From: Clostridiales bacterium VE202-21
Lineage (GTDB): Bacteria > Bacillota > Clostridia > Lachnospirales > Lachnospiraceae
Length of the DNA stretch: 64,000 nt
Reading direction: 5' to 3'
Assembly (NCBI GenBank): GCA_000509105.1
Contig: BAIF02000074.1
Coordinates: forward strand, 62,001-126,000
Program-made: the position numbers and the translations under genes
Notes under the pieces: generated by a model
What the model was told of the DNA's origin: nothing
Database searches by the model: none
Seen by the model: the letters and a program-made list of their open reading frames with translations, nothing else
Part shown: positions 1 through 9,591 of the stretch, in pieces
Layout of the letters: the number at the start of each line of letters is the position of its first letter
Position numbering within the stretch: position 1 is the stretch's first letter

Positions 1-318
1 AATTGTATGCGAATTGTCAAGGTACATAGAACTATTTCCAGTATTCAAGCCCAGTTCTGCCGGAGGCGTCTCCGGTTCTATGGCAATCTGGACCACATCC
101 TGTTTGCGGGATGTAAGATCAAGAGTGCTGGCTTTTGGGACTGGATCTGGTATCTGGCAGGCTCTTTTGCGCAAACGGGTAACAGCATTGTAAAAACAAC
201 TGGGAGAGATCCCATGTTCATGACACCATGCAGCATCTGATAATCCACTCTGCCTGCACTCGGTTACCAGTTCCATCCATTCGTCCAGGGAACGTCCTGG
301 CGCACGTTTGTTAGCCAT
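1..318 (-). CDS. tnpA: IS66 accessory protein TnpA, 3' end cut by window edge
   Basis: An uninterrupted frame of 106 codons runs from an ATG at 318 down to base 1. The product starts MANKRAPGRSLDEW, followed by a stretch with CRQSGLSDAAWCHEHGIS and RLRKRAC. This is the helix-turn-helix-like N-terminal pattern of the small IS66 orfA proteins. A GGAGG lies just upstream of the ATG (about 325-330 on the opposite strand). The C-terminal part and the partner genes are outside the window. IS66 assignment rests on this pattern plus the terminal sequence at 444; I am fairly sure of the family but not of the subgroup. Confidence 0.7.
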   Translation of the reverse strand, partial: MANKRAPGRSLDEWMELVTECRQSGLSDAAWCHEHGISPSCFYNAVTRLRKRACQIPDPVPKASTLDLTSRKQDVVQIAIEPETPPAELGLNTGNSSMYLDNSHTI

Positions 319-444
319 AATGAAACCTCCAAATATAGTGAATTTTTATCTCCTATCAATGGAGTGTAGTAAAAATCTATTTACTATCATCATTATGGGA
401 CAAAAAACAGTGGGGGTAAAGTTACCCAACAATTAAGCGCTTAC
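1..444 (-). mobile_element. IS66-family insertion sequence, one end (rest outside the window)
   Basis: Read on the minus strand, the terminal sequence begins GTAAGCGCTTAATTG at position 444. The GTAAGCG start is typical of IS66-family ends. An accessory tnpA-like gene follows inward from 318. The 8 bases 445-452 (ttataatc) could be one copy of the usual 8-bp target duplication, but the other copy lies outside the window. The transposase genes are not visible because the element runs off the left edge. Confidence 0.7.
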
Positions 445-524
445 TTATAATCTCGTAAACCACGTGGATTATTATAGCATATCAACAGGGTATCGTCATA
501 TCATTTATACAATACAGTGCAAAA

Positions 525-1118
525 TTATTTTATATTTTGTTTTATATCAAAGACCATTTTTTCGATAGTGTCCGTAGAAAATTTAGTATTTTCACTATCA
601 TCATTACAAAAAGGAAAGATATATTTATTAACCTGTCGAGTTAAGGAAGACTCACAGAACATATCAAATTGTGTCTTTATCAATTCTGTGTTATATTCTT
701 CTGGACCTTGACAACAAACAACCAAAGCAACTGGTTTATCCTTAATAAAAGATAGTATTTCCATTTTATCAACCGATTTATCTTCGCCTGATATAAACTT
801 AAATAGTGAAACATGACGGTCTAAAAATATCTTTAATTGCCCTGTATAAGAATGCCCATAAAGAGCAGTACCGTAAATAATTATACCTGAATGAATAAGT
901 TTATCTAATAATAATTTTACATCATCTTTTTGCACACAACCTGTATCTTCTATGTTAGATTGACATTTTGAACACCCTATACACCCATTTATCTTATAAT
1001 CAGTTAAATAAATAATCTCCATTTCTATATGAGAGGGAATATGTTTTTTCAATTCAGTATAAACTTTAACTGTATTTCCATTTTTTCTAGGACTTCCTGC
1101 CACATAAATAATTTTCAT
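525..1118 (-). CDS. Flavodoxin-fold NAD(P)H-dependent oxidoreductase
   Basis: This 197-aa cytosolic protein opens with the FMN-phosphate loop GSPRKNGNT at residues 9-17. It then has a CIGCSKCQ segment (about residues 46-53) and ALYGHSYTGQLKIFLDR, all hallmarks of the iron-sulfur-flavoprotein/flavodoxin_2-like NADPH:FMN reductases. The cysteine cluster is of the kind seen in multimeric flavin reductases. A good AAGGAG precedes the ATG. The gene is divergent from a MerR regulator 86 bp away and is probably controlled by it. Base composition is clearly more AT-rich than the glycan genes to the right, suggesting a separate acquisition. The substrate cannot be told. Confidence 0.8.
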   Translation of the reverse strand: MKIIYVAGSPRKNGNTVKVYTELKKHIPSHIEMEIIYLTDYKINGCIGCSKCQSNIEDTGCVQKDDVKLLLDKLIHSGIIIYGTALYGHSYTGQLKIFLDRHVSLFKFISGEDKSVDKMEILSFIKDKPVALVVCCQGPEEYNTELIKTQFDMFCESSLTRQVNKYIFPFCNDDSENTKFSTDTIEKMVFDIKQNIK

Positions 1119-1166
1119 TTTCTCTTTGCTCCTTTTCTTTTAAGTTATACAATAGTATAATAATGT

Positions 1167-1181
1167 GTTGGGTAACCCAAC
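1167..1181. promoter_or_regulatory. 15-bp perfect palindrome between divergent flavoprotein and MerR genes
   Basis: GTTGGGTAACCCAAC is a perfect dyad about one nucleotide. It sits in the short divergent intergenic region next to a TATAAT-like box at 1156-1161. MerR-family regulators bind dyads in such positions, so this is the best operator candidate. The binding role is inferred. Confidence 0.5.
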
Positions 1182-1203
1182 AGTCAATAAGGAGATTGAA
1201 TTT

Positions 1204-1995
1204 ATGATAGATAAAAATTATTTAACTACAGGAGAATTTGCTAAATTATGCAACACAACAAAACATACTCTGTTTCATTATTATGATATAGGTTTGTTTC
1301 TTCCAGAAATAACTGATGAAAACGGTTATCGTTACTATCATGTTTTACAATACGATACTTTCATTACAATTAGACAATTAAGTGAATTAGGTATGAAACT
1401 ATCTGAAATTAAAAACTATTTTTTAAATCGCTCGCCTCAAAATATGATAAAAATATATAAGCATCAAGAACAATTATTAAACGCAAAAATCAAATATCTA
1501 AATGCATTAAAATCAAACATTATCGAACACAGAAAAAATATTGAAAATGCTTTTTCTTGTAACCAAAAATATTTTTTAGAAAATCTTGATAAGCAATATT
1601 TAATATCTTCTGAAGAACTTAATTATATTGATGATAAGTTGATGACATATGAATTTGGCACTTTGTTAAAAAAATCAAAAAACATTACTGTTCCTCTTAC
1701 TTTTGGAATGGTACATAATATATCTGACATTAAGAAAAATAGTTTTGCTTTTCGTTTTTATACACGAACAGATACTTATGAGGATACAATAAGAGTACAA
1801 GGCACTTATTTATGCACATATTACTATGGAAAATATGAGAACCTATTTTCTCAATATAACTATTTTCTTAACTATGCTGAAAATCATGGGGGCACTTTAG
1901 AAGAACAATTATATATAGAAACCGGTGCAGGAGAGTGGACTGCTGGTTCTGCTGCTGATTATATTATCAAAATTTTTGCCAAAATTTCTTTATAA
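1204..1995 (+). CDS. MerR-family transcriptional regulator with effector-binding domain
   Basis: I place the start at 1204 because AAGGAG (1189-1194) lies nine bases before that ATG; a longer frame begins at 1165 without a ribosome site. The 263-aa product has an N-terminal winged helix (TTGEFAKLCNTTKHTLFHYY, then NGYRYYHVLQYD) and a coiled linker (LSELGMKLSEIKNYF onward, to about residue 115). The C-terminal half resembles GyrI-like effector domains of multidrug-sensing MerR proteins. It is divergent from the flavoprotein gene and probably controls it. The sequence is AT-rich, like its partner. A hairpin follows the stop. Confidence 0.85.
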   Translation: MIDKNYLTTGEFAKLCNTTKHTLFHYYDIGLFLPEITDENGYRYYHVLQYDTFITIRQLSELGMKLSEIKNYFLNRSPQNMIKIYKHQEQLLNAKIKYLNALKSNIIEHRKNIENAFSCNQKYFLENLDKQYLISSEELNYIDDKLMTYEFGTLLKKSKNITVPLTFGMVHNISDIKKNSFAFRFYTRTDTYEDTIRVQGTYLCTYYYGKYENLFSQYNYFLNYAENHGGTLEEQLYIETGAGEWTAGSAADYIIKIFAKISL

Positions 1996-1996
1996 A

Positions 1997-2028
1997 AAGA
2001 GATACTATGTTAGATTTTAGTATCTCTT
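1997..2028 (+). terminator. Hairpin after merR
   Basis: AAGAGATACTA pairs perfectly with TAGTATCTCTT around a 10-base loop, starting two bases after the merR stop codon. The T-run after it is weak, so termination may be inefficient. Confidence 0.6.
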
Positions 2029-2080
2029 AACTATTATAATTGATAATTTCTTTTGCAAGCAGGCAAACACAGGCTGTTTC

Positions 2081-2415
2081 TTAATATCCTTTTGTTTGGG
2101 AAACTCCCTTTACGGCACCTGATGTCAGATCTCTTATAATATGCTACTGTGCAAATATATATACAACAATAACAGGTACTAATGCCATGATCAAGTCTGC
2201 AAAAAATAATTCCATTTATTTCCATATGCCCATGTGAAATTATATACCGACATAGGAATTGTCCATGTTGATGTCTCCTTGAAAAGATACAATGGATAGT
2301 TAAAGTCATTCCATACGAACATAAATACCAGTACGAAGGTTGTTACGTAAATCGGTTTTAACAGCGGCATAATAATTCTAAGAAACAACACGAACGGAGA
2401 TGTCCCATCCATCAT
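2081..2415 (-). pseudogene. Decayed CUT1 sugar ABC permease (MalG type), C-terminal remnant
   Basis: Only the last ~110 residues remain: the cytoplasmic coupling segment MMDGTSPFVLFLRIIMPLL, the last membrane spans and the family ending DLTSGAVKG. Reading continues into WNYFFADL only if one T is restored in a T-run near 2200. An in-frame TAG then lies before HIIRDL where a lysine codon is expected. The 5' end is fused to the end of the upstream binding-protein gene, so the first permease and the start of this one have been deleted. It cannot encode a working transporter. The same family is intact at 22.0 kb. Confidence 0.85.
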
Positions 2416-3739
2416 AGTTCTGGCAGACCCAGACCAAGCGTCAAAGCCTCTCCACTTTCTTTAATAAATTTTGTGTATTCTTCTGTAGCGGCCCGGCATA
2501 CTTCTTCAGGTGTTTTTGTTTTCACATGCATTTCCTGTAATAAAGGAATAATTGTTCCGCTGGAAAGATATAAACCATCACTGTAATTCAATGTATAATT
2601 TCCTTCTTTGTAGAAGCCGACCATAGATTCTATAGGTTTTACCAGTTCATTCGTAATCTCTTTGTAAGATGAAAGTAGCTTTGCTTCGCTATAATATTTT
2701 TCTAGAACATCCTTTTCCAGAAGATAATTCATAAAAGCATCCTGAGCCTCTGTATTTCCGGAATTCATTAAGTAGGCAAACTGCGTACATGTTCCCGATG
2801 CAACACCATCTAATGCTGTCATATTGATATTAGCATCCGGAAAGCTTTGATATAAACTTGGCAGCATATTGGAATATGCAAATGACATAGTGGCTTTTCC
2901 ATTGGCAAGTGCCTCAAACATAGTATCCCATGTTCCTGTCATCATATCAGTCTTGTCATTCATAAAGCCGGCATCCTGAAGTTTCATCTTTGCCTGATAA
3001 GATTCTAAGATTTTAGAATCTTCTAATTTGAGTGAACCGTCATTTAATTGCTTCATGGCTTTCTGGCCCTCGTCCAATTTATAATAGGATGCCAAATATG
3101 TCATAGAAAATGCCTGCAGTGGTCCACCTTGTTTGCCTATCTCGTATATAGGGATGATATCTTTTCCTGAATCTTTGATTTTCTGGCAGGCATCATATAA
3201 TTCATCATACGTTGTGGGTACTTTGACACCAAGTTCATTAAAAATATCCTCATTATAAAACATTCCTGCAAAATCAAAGCCCGAGATGGGTAATCCGTAA
3301 ACATTTCCTTCATAACTTCCGCCAAGGTCATATATCCCATCCTTAACCTGGCCAATCCATTCCGTATCATCAAGTGCTCTTGCGTGCTTATCCGGCTGAA
3401 TCTGTGCAATATAGGTCGGCGACCCAAAGTAAATCATAACATCGGGATAATCCTTTGTTGCCAATTTTGACTGCACAATCTGCATAAACTGATCTATTGC
3501 TCCGGGAACAACCTGAACATCGGTCTTGATTCCTGATTCTTCTTCAAACCCTTTGTAAACATTTTGGAGAGCTTCTGTATTTGTGGTAGAAGCTACTAAG
3601 ACCGATAATTTTCCGCTGTCTCCTTCCGAAGTGTTCTTACTTTCTGACGGTTCGGACGGCGTGTTGCCGCAACCAACAAGACCGGTCACCAATGCACCAC
3701 ACAATAATAATGCGATCAACTTTGTTTTCTGTTTCGCAT
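2412..3739 (-). pseudogene. Sugar-binding lipoprotein of a decayed CUT1 ABC transporter
   Basis: About 435 residues read through as a family 1 extracellular solute-binding protein. The lipobox LVTGLVGC is near residue 16, followed by KLSVLVASTTNTEALQNVYKGF and a full-length two-lobed body. The only ATG with the right context (3739) is out of frame by one base. Adding one A in the run after ATGCGAAA would give MRKQKTKLIALLLC, a normal signal peptide. In frame, the only usable start is TTG at 3719, without a ribosome site. The gene's 3' end is joined directly to the permease remnant. I therefore call it inactivated. If the start frameshift is a sequence error, the lipoprotein itself could still be made. 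Confidence 0.7.
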
Positions 3740-3957
3740 TAATCAGGGAATACGTTAAAGTGGAAAAATAAAATTTTTTTTGTCTTTTTTACATTTAACA
3801 GTGCAGCAGAAAAGAACGGTATATTCATAATATGTGCAATAGTCACAAAAAACACATGGAAAAATTATGTAAATTTACGGCTTGTAAATCTGTAAAATAT
3901 GTGATGAAATATAAAGAGCACGAGCTCGTAAAAGTGAAATGAGGAAGGAAAAGGAAA

Positions 3958-5364
3958 ATGATAAAAAATAGTAACAAGTCAAGTTATTTTATGAAAGAAG
4001 ATAAGTTAAGCAAAAAATCGATTTTATGTTATGGAATTGGTGGAATCGGTGTCGACTTTCCCTTTGTGATCATCTGTTTTTTACTTACATATTTTTATAC
4101 CAATGTAGTAGGCATAGATATGAAAATTGTAGGTATGGTTATATTCATCTCGAAATTTTTTGATGGAACTTCAGATCTTATTTTTGGTGCGTTCTTAAGC
4201 AGAACCAGAACGAAATGGGGGAAATGTAGACCCTGGCTGTTAAGAATGCTGATTCCGGTTCCAATCAGCCTGATTTTACTAGTTACTGTTCCAGATGCAA
4301 GTATGGCGATAAAGAGCATTTATATTTTTGTGACATACAATCTGGCAAGCACGGTCGTATACACAATGTACGGAATTACATACAATTCTATGAATGCTGT
4401 TCTGACAAGACAACAGGAGGGACGAACAACTTTAAGTGTTACACGTCAGGTATTTTGCTTTATTGGTCAGATTGTTTTAAATGGGATTTCACTTCCTTTA
4501 ATGGACAAATTTGGAAACACACAGACGGCTTGGATCGTTATGATTGCTATTTATGGTATATTAAACAGTGTTTGTATTTTTATAAATTTCTGGGGATGTC
4601 CTGAGGTTGATCCAGGGGATATACTGCCAGAACAAAGTGGAGAGAAAACCAAAAAACAGGTTCCGTTTAGAACCGAAATGAAGGCGGTGGTTACAAATAA
4701 GTATTGGTGGATGATTCTGATCGTTTGGACGTTTCTTGCGTTGGCACAGACTACCAATTCTATGGCGGCAACCTATTATTCTCAGTATATAATTGGTGAT
4801 GTGAAAGTTGTGGGAATATTAAATACATCTGAGAATGTAATGATGATGTTGGGAGTGTTTTGTATTCCCCTGCTGCTGAAAAAATTTTCGCGCCGGCAGT
4901 TAGGGCTAACAGGTATTATATTTGCAATATTGGCACAAGGATTAGTACTAATCTTTCCTACCAATGTTTCAGTACTGATGGTGGCTGGTGCAATACGTGG
5001 AATTGGAGTAGCTCCTTTGCAGGCACTGACCTATGCGATGCTTTCTGATGTGGTAGAACATGTACAGTGGAGTTCACATATACGAACAGAGGGAGTCGTT
5101 TTTGCAGCCTCCTCCTTTGGACAGAAGATTGCCTCCGGTATTGGAACAGCAGCCGTATCTTTTCTGTATGATTCAGCAGGTTTTGACGGAATGCAGGCAG
5201 TACAGTCGGCTGCATCCATGGAAATGATAAAAAATGTGTACTACTTCTGTATGCCGGTATGCTGTGTTATTATTTTGATTGTTTATTATTTTTACAATCT
5301 GGATAAAGAGTATCCTCAAATTATGAGTGACCTGAAAGAGCGGGAAAGTCAGGGAAAACTTTAA
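3958..5364 (+). CDS. GPH-family sugar:cation symporter (MFS fold)
   Basis: This 468-aa membrane protein has twelve predicted spans. It carries the glycoside-pentoside-hexuronide signature DGTSDLIFGAFLSRTRTKWG (about residues 62-81) in the first cytoplasmic loop, and a large central loop around residues 215-240. GPH transporters such as MelB and XynB carry sugars or short oligosaccharides with Na+ or H+. The start follows AGGAAGGAAAAGGAAA. It heads a rightward cluster ending with GH95, so it probably imports the oligosaccharide that GH31 and GH95 cut. The substrate is not readable from sequence. Confidence 0.88.
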   Translation: MIKNSNKSSYFMKEDKLSKKSILCYGIGGIGVDFPFVIICFLLTYFYTNVVGIDMKIVGMVIFISKFFDGTSDLIFGAFLSRTRTKWGKCRPWLLRMLIPVPISLILLVTVPDASMAIKSIYIFVTYNLASTVVYTMYGITYNSMNAVLTRQQEGRTTLSVTRQVFCFIGQIVLNGISLPLMDKFGNTQTAWIVMIAIYGILNSVCIFINFWGCPEVDPGDILPEQSGEKTKKQVPFRTEMKAVVTNKYWWMILIVWTFLALAQTTNSMAATYYSQYIIGDVKVVGILNTSENVMMMLGVFCIPLLLKKFSRRQLGLTGIIFAILAQGLVLIFPTNVSVLMVAGAIRGIGVAPLQALTYAMLSDVVEHVQWSSHIRTEGVVFAASSFGQKIASGIGTAAVSFLYDSAGFDGMQAVQSAASMEMIKNVYYFCMPVCCVIILIVYYFYNLDKEYPQIMSDLKERESQGKL

Positions 5365-5440
5365 ATCGTATAAGATTTATAGTACAATAAACGTGATTTG
5401 TCAGAATAATTTTATTATCAGATGGAGGAGCGTCGTTATT

Positions 5441-6468
5441 ATGAAAATTACAATTAAACAGATTGCAGAAATGGCGAATGTACATAGATCAACGGTAGAT
5501 AAAGTGCTTCATAACCGACCAGGGGTCAGTGATGCTGTTCGCAAAAAAGTTCGGGAAATTATTGAAAGCAGTGGTTATGAAGTGGATCCAATCGGAAAAG
5601 CATTGAAAATGCGGGAAGCCAAATCCGGATATGCGCGATACTTTTAAAGGTAGATGCTCTGGAGTTTATTCAAGAGGGAATTGAAAAAGAGCTCAGGAAT
5701 TACAGTTCTTTTCAAATTGAGATTACCCATAAAACCACAGCATATTCGGAAGTGGAGCATCAAAAAAAGGTATTGATGCAGTGCTTGAATGAAAAAGTGG
5801 ATGGAATTATTCTAAATCCGATCAATGCAGAAGAAATTGCGGAATGTATAGATAATTGTCAGAAAGCGGGTATCCCGGTTGTAACGGTCAATACAAATGT
5901 TAAAGACAGCCAGCACATATGCTTTGTGGGACAGGATGGATTTAAGGCAGGTAAGGTCGCAGGGCGGCTGATGGGGGAGATTCTGCAGGGAAAAGGGAAT
6001 GTTGCAATTTTTACTGGCGCGGTTGATGATTATTATTCAAGTTCTTTCGGGACAAGAGAAAAGGGGTTCAGAGAGGTCCTTGAGAAGTATTATCCGGAAA
6101 TAAATATAGAAAAAAATATTATTACAAAGGAAAGCTCAGAGGTTATCCAGAAAGAAATGAAAAAGATTTTAGAAAAAGAGGATGATCTGTCGGGAATTTT
6201 TATTACATGTGGCGGGGTTCCGACAATTGGCAGATTGCTGAAAAAAAATGGATGTAAGAATATCAAAGTGATATGCTTTGAAAATTACCCGGAAATTGTA
6301 CAGCTTTTGAAAAAAGGAATTGTTACAGCCACGATAGACAGCGAGATCATGCAGCAGGGGGAAAGTGCATTAAGGATATTGCTGGATTATTTGTTATATA
6401 ATCGTTTGGTTAAAGAAAGGTATCTATATTCAGCAATAAAGATTCTTGTAAAGGAGTCCCTGGAATAA
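5441..6468 (+). pseudogene. LacI-family regulator split by a single-base frameshift
   Basis: The N-terminal half, from ATG 5441 after GGAGGAG, is a classic LacI headpiece (IKQIAEMANVHRSTVDKVL). It reads to a stop at 5645. The sugar-sensing half continues in another frame from about 5641 (LLKVDALEFIQEG) to the stop at 6468. Restoring one A in CGATACTT (about 5636-5640) rejoins them into one protein of about 342 residues, the usual LacI length. The sensor domain resembles ribose-type periplasmic-binding folds. It lies between the transporter and the YczE-like gene and would have been the local repressor; loss would make the GH31/GH95 cluster constitutive. A sequencing error is possible. Confidence 0.8.
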
Positions 6469-6490
6469 GGATTAAAGGTTAAAATTAAAA

Positions 6491-7126
6491 ATGAAAAATT
6501 GTAAAAGAACTTCTTTCCAGAGATTATTCAGGCGTTCGGTTATGACTGTTGTGGGAGTTTTTCTTGCCGGCATCAGCGTAGGAATGTTTGATTTTTCTAC
6601 TTTTGGAATGGATCCGTTTCAGGTATTTACGCATGGCTTATGGTATATGACGGGAATAAAATTTGGCACATTTTATATGCTGCTGAATTTTGTATTGTTT
6701 ATTATGATCTGTATCTGTGACAGAAAGAAGATAGGGCTTGGAACAATTCTTAATGTATTTACAGTAGGATATATTGTAGAATTTTCTTCTTATTTGTGGC
6801 GAAACATTTTCCCGACCCCGGATATTTTTCAAAGAAGTATTTTTCTGATGATGGCTGTTGTGATTATGTGTTTGGGATCATCCTTATATTTTACAGCTGA
6901 TCTGGGAGTATCTACATATGATGCTATTGCACTGATTCTTTCAGAAAAATTAAGGCGGCAATTCAAATACTGCCGTCTTGGAAGTGATGTGTTCAGCAGT
7001 ATCATAGGCTGGATATGCGGAGCACAGGTTGGGCTTGGAACGATAATTACAGCATTGTGTATGGGGCCATTAATCTCATTTTTTAATGATAAAATTTCAG
7101 TTCCGCTGTTAGAAAGAAATCATTAG
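6491..7126 (+). CDS. YczE/YitT-like integral membrane protein
   Basis: The product is 211 aa with about five to six hydrophobic spans and the recurrent motif family GMDPFQVFTHG / LGVSTYDAIA. These motifs are typical of the YczE/YyaS/YitT group of Firmicute membrane proteins, whose biochemical role is unknown. It starts 22 bp after the lacI frame ends and is followed 47 bp later by GH31, so it is co-transcribed with the glycan genes. The upstream ribosome site is weak (AAAGGTTAAAATTAAAA). Confidence 0.75.
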   Translation: MKNCKRTSFQRLFRRSVMTVVGVFLAGISVGMFDFSTFGMDPFQVFTHGLWYMTGIKFGTFYMLLNFVLFIMICICDRKKIGLGTILNVFTVGYIVEFSSYLWRNIFPTPDIFQRSIFLMMAVVIMCLGSSLYFTADLGVSTYDAIALILSEKLRRQFKYCRLGSDVFSSIIGWICGAQVGLGTIITALCMGPLISFFNDKISVPLLERNH

Positions 7127-7173
7127 AACAGAAGTGGTAAGATCATAAAAACTGAGGCGATAGGAGGAGAAGA

Positions 7174-9591
7174 ATGATCAAAAAAATAAGACAAACAGAG
7201 ATAAAACTGGAACTGCAGGATGAACAGGGAATGTATTCTATTGAAGCGGTATGTGACGATGTCATACGCTGTGTTTATACGGTTATGAAACATATTCGGG
7301 AGGATGGTCAGCTTGTTCAGAAATGTACAAAAAATCAGGGGAATTTTGAGGTGAAGGAAACACAGAAAGGCTGGATGGTTTCTACAAGTTCTTTAGATGT
7401 GAAAGTGGATAGAAAAAACGGTCACATTTCCTATTATTCGAAAGATGGCCGGAGGCTTTTGCAGGAAGCAGGCAGAGAGGCCGAGATGAAGAAGGTGGTT
7501 CAATATACAACAGTCGGTGAAAAACCGATTATTGAGCGTGTGAAAACCATTGACGGGGAACGGAATTTTATAAAAAATCTGCAGGCAGTAGAAGCGGGCG
7601 AGTCAAGCAAAGCCAAGCTACATTTGAACCTAAAACCGGAGGAATGCATTTATGGATTTGGTCAGGCAGAAGAAGGCATTTACAATTATCGTTATGCGGA
7701 TCAGTATTTATACCAGCATAATATGAGGATTCCGATGCCGTTTTTTCTGTCGACGGAAGGATATGGTATGTTGATAGACTGTGGTTCGGTAATGACCTGG
7801 CATGGAGGAAAGGACAGGTCTTATTTGTTTTTGGATACGGTGCAGCAGCTGGATACATATTTTATTGCAGGGAATTCTTTGGATGAGATTATACGGAAAT
7901 ACCGTAAACTGACAGGAAAGGCGGTTATGCTGCCAAGGTGGGCTCTGGGATATATTCAGTCCAAAGAAATGTATCATTCTGCCGAAGAGCTTTTAGATAT
8001 TGTAAAAGAATACCGAAGAAGAGAAATTCCGTTGGACTGTGTCGTACAGGATTGGCAAAGCTGGAAACCTGAGCACTGGGGCGAAAAAATTCTGGATCCG
8101 GAACGTTTCGGGGATGCAGAAGAGAAGTTGGAGAAGATTCATGATCTTGGCGCACATGCAATGATTTCTGTATGGCCGACGGCCGCAGAGGGAACACAGG
8201 ATTACCAGCAGTTTTTAGAGAAGGGGTATCTTCTGAATGACTGTTCAACTTATAATGCATTTGATGAAGATGCAAGAGCATTGTACTGGAAACAGGCAAA
8301 TGAAGGTTTGTTTTCCAAAGGGTTTGATGCGTGGTGGTGCGATTCAACAGAACCTTTTTCCGGCCCGGACTGGAATGGAGAAATGAAAAGAGAGCCCTGG
8401 GAGCGGTACGAGATTGTTTCATCAGAACACAAATCCTTTCTACATCCGGAGCAGAGTAATCTGTATGCACTGATGCATGCAAAAGGAATCTATGAAAACC
8501 AGAGAAAAACAACGGAAAAGAAACGTGTTGTCAATCTGACAAGATCAGGATATACCGGTTCTCAAAAGTATGGTGCAATTCTCTGGTCTGGGGATATTGC
8601 AGCCTCTTGGGATACCATGAAGAAGCAAATAGCGGAAGGACTGCAGATGGGAATGAGCGGATACCCATACTGGACGCTTGACATCGGAGCTTTCTTTACG
8701 GTACATAAAAACTGGAAGCACAGAGGCTGTGGCAGCAACGGGAATCCCAATATGCTCTGGTTCTGGCAGGGAGATTATGAAGAGGGGGTGGAGGATCAGG
8801 GATATCAGGAGTTGTATACCAGATGGCTGCAGTTGGGAGTATTTCTGCCTATTTTCAGATCTCACGGTACAGATACGCCGAGGGAGATCTGGAACTTCGG
8901 AGAACCCGGAAGTATGTTTTATGATGCAATAGCAAAGTTTATAAGACTAAGATATCGCCTGATGCCGTATATCTATTCCATGGCTGCGGATGTTTCCTTC
9001 AATGACGGGACAATGATGCGGAGCCTTGTGTTTGATTTTGCGAAAGATAAAGAGGCCTGCACGGTGGGGGACGGTTTTATGTTTGGAAAAAGTCTTCTGG
9101 TCTATCCGGTGACGGAGCCGATGTATTTTGAAAAAAATAGCGAAAAAATTCAGCGGGATAAAGTAAAGAAGTGCTATCTTCCAAGAGGCTGCGGCTGGTA
9201 TGATTTTTGGAACAGCCGATACTATGAGGGCGGACAGTGGATCACGGCTGACGCACCCATTGACCGCATTCCTGTCTTTGTAAAAGCGGGAACAATCCTT
9301 CCCATGATCGAACAGATTCAATATGCAAATGCAGCGGAGGGCTGTCCATTAAAGCTCCTGGTTTATACAGGAAAAGACGGCAGTTTCACATATTATGAAG
9401 ACTGCGGAGATGGCTACGGCTATGAAAAAGGGGAATATGCAGTGACGGAATTTTGTTATCATGATGCAGATAAAACCGTGGTATGTAAAGAGCGCATGGG
9501 AAGTTATCCGGGCATGAAGGAATTAAAGTACGAAGTGGAACTGATTGGAAGATTAAGAGATAAACGTAATGGAGATTGTTATGAAATATAA
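7174..9591 (+). CDS. Glycoside hydrolase family 31 (alpha-glycosidase)
   Basis: This is an 805-aa GH31 enzyme with no signal peptide, so cytosolic. An N-terminal beta-sandwich is followed by a TIM barrel from about residue 245. The predicted nucleophile is Asp390 in WWCDSTEP and the acid/base is Asp474 in ILWSGDIAASWD. A C-terminal beta domain includes VFVKAGTILPM. GH31 enzymes act on alpha-glucosides, alpha-xylosides, alpha-galactosides or sulfoquinovosides; the motif variants here do not settle which. A strong AGGAGGAG precedes the start. The last 11 bases overlap the next gene. With GH95 and a GPH symporter nearby, processing of an imported branched oligosaccharide is likely. Confidence 0.9.
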   Translation: MIKKIRQTEIKLELQDEQGMYSIEAVCDDVIRCVYTVMKHIREDGQLVQKCTKNQGNFEVKETQKGWMVSTSSLDVKVDRKNGHISYYSKDGRRLLQEAGREAEMKKVVQYTTVGEKPIIERVKTIDGERNFIKNLQAVEAGESSKAKLHLNLKPEECIYGFGQAEEGIYNYRYADQYLYQHNMRIPMPFFLSTEGYGMLIDCGSVMTWHGGKDRSYLFLDTVQQLDTYFIAGNSLDEIIRKYRKLTGKAVMLPRWALGYIQSKEMYHSAEELLDIVKEYRRREIPLDCVVQDWQSWKPEHWGEKILDPERFGDAEEKLEKIHDLGAHAMISVWPTAAEGTQDYQQFLEKGYLLNDCSTYNAFDEDARALYWKQANEGLFSKGFDAWWCDSTEPFSGPDWNGEMKREPWERYEIVSSEHKSFLHPEQSNLYALMHAKGIYENQRKTTEKKRVVNLTRSGYTGSQKYGAILWSGDIAASWDTMKKQIAEGLQMGMSGYPYWTLDIGAFFTVHKNWKHRGCGSNGNPNMLWFWQGDYEEGVEDQGYQELYTRWLQLGVFLPIFRSHGTDTPREIWNFGEPGSMFYDAIAKFIRLRYRLMPYIYSMAADVSFNDGTMMRSLVFDFAKDKEACTVGDGFMFGKSLLVYPVTEPMYFEKNSEKIQRDKVKKCYLPRGCGWYDFWNSRYYEGGQWITADAPIDRIPVFVKAGTILPMIEQIQYANAAEGCPLKLLVYTGKDGSFTYYEDCGDGYGYEKGEYAVTEFCYHDADKTVVCKERMGSYPGMKELKYEVELIGRLRDKRNGDCYEI

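Noticed and set aside
5380..5392. TAGTACAATAAA before lacI as a fifth member of the shared promoter set
   Set aside because: It lacks the GTATAC core, and the best -35 candidate has a 16-base spacer; kept apart as an ordinary promoter-like sequence.
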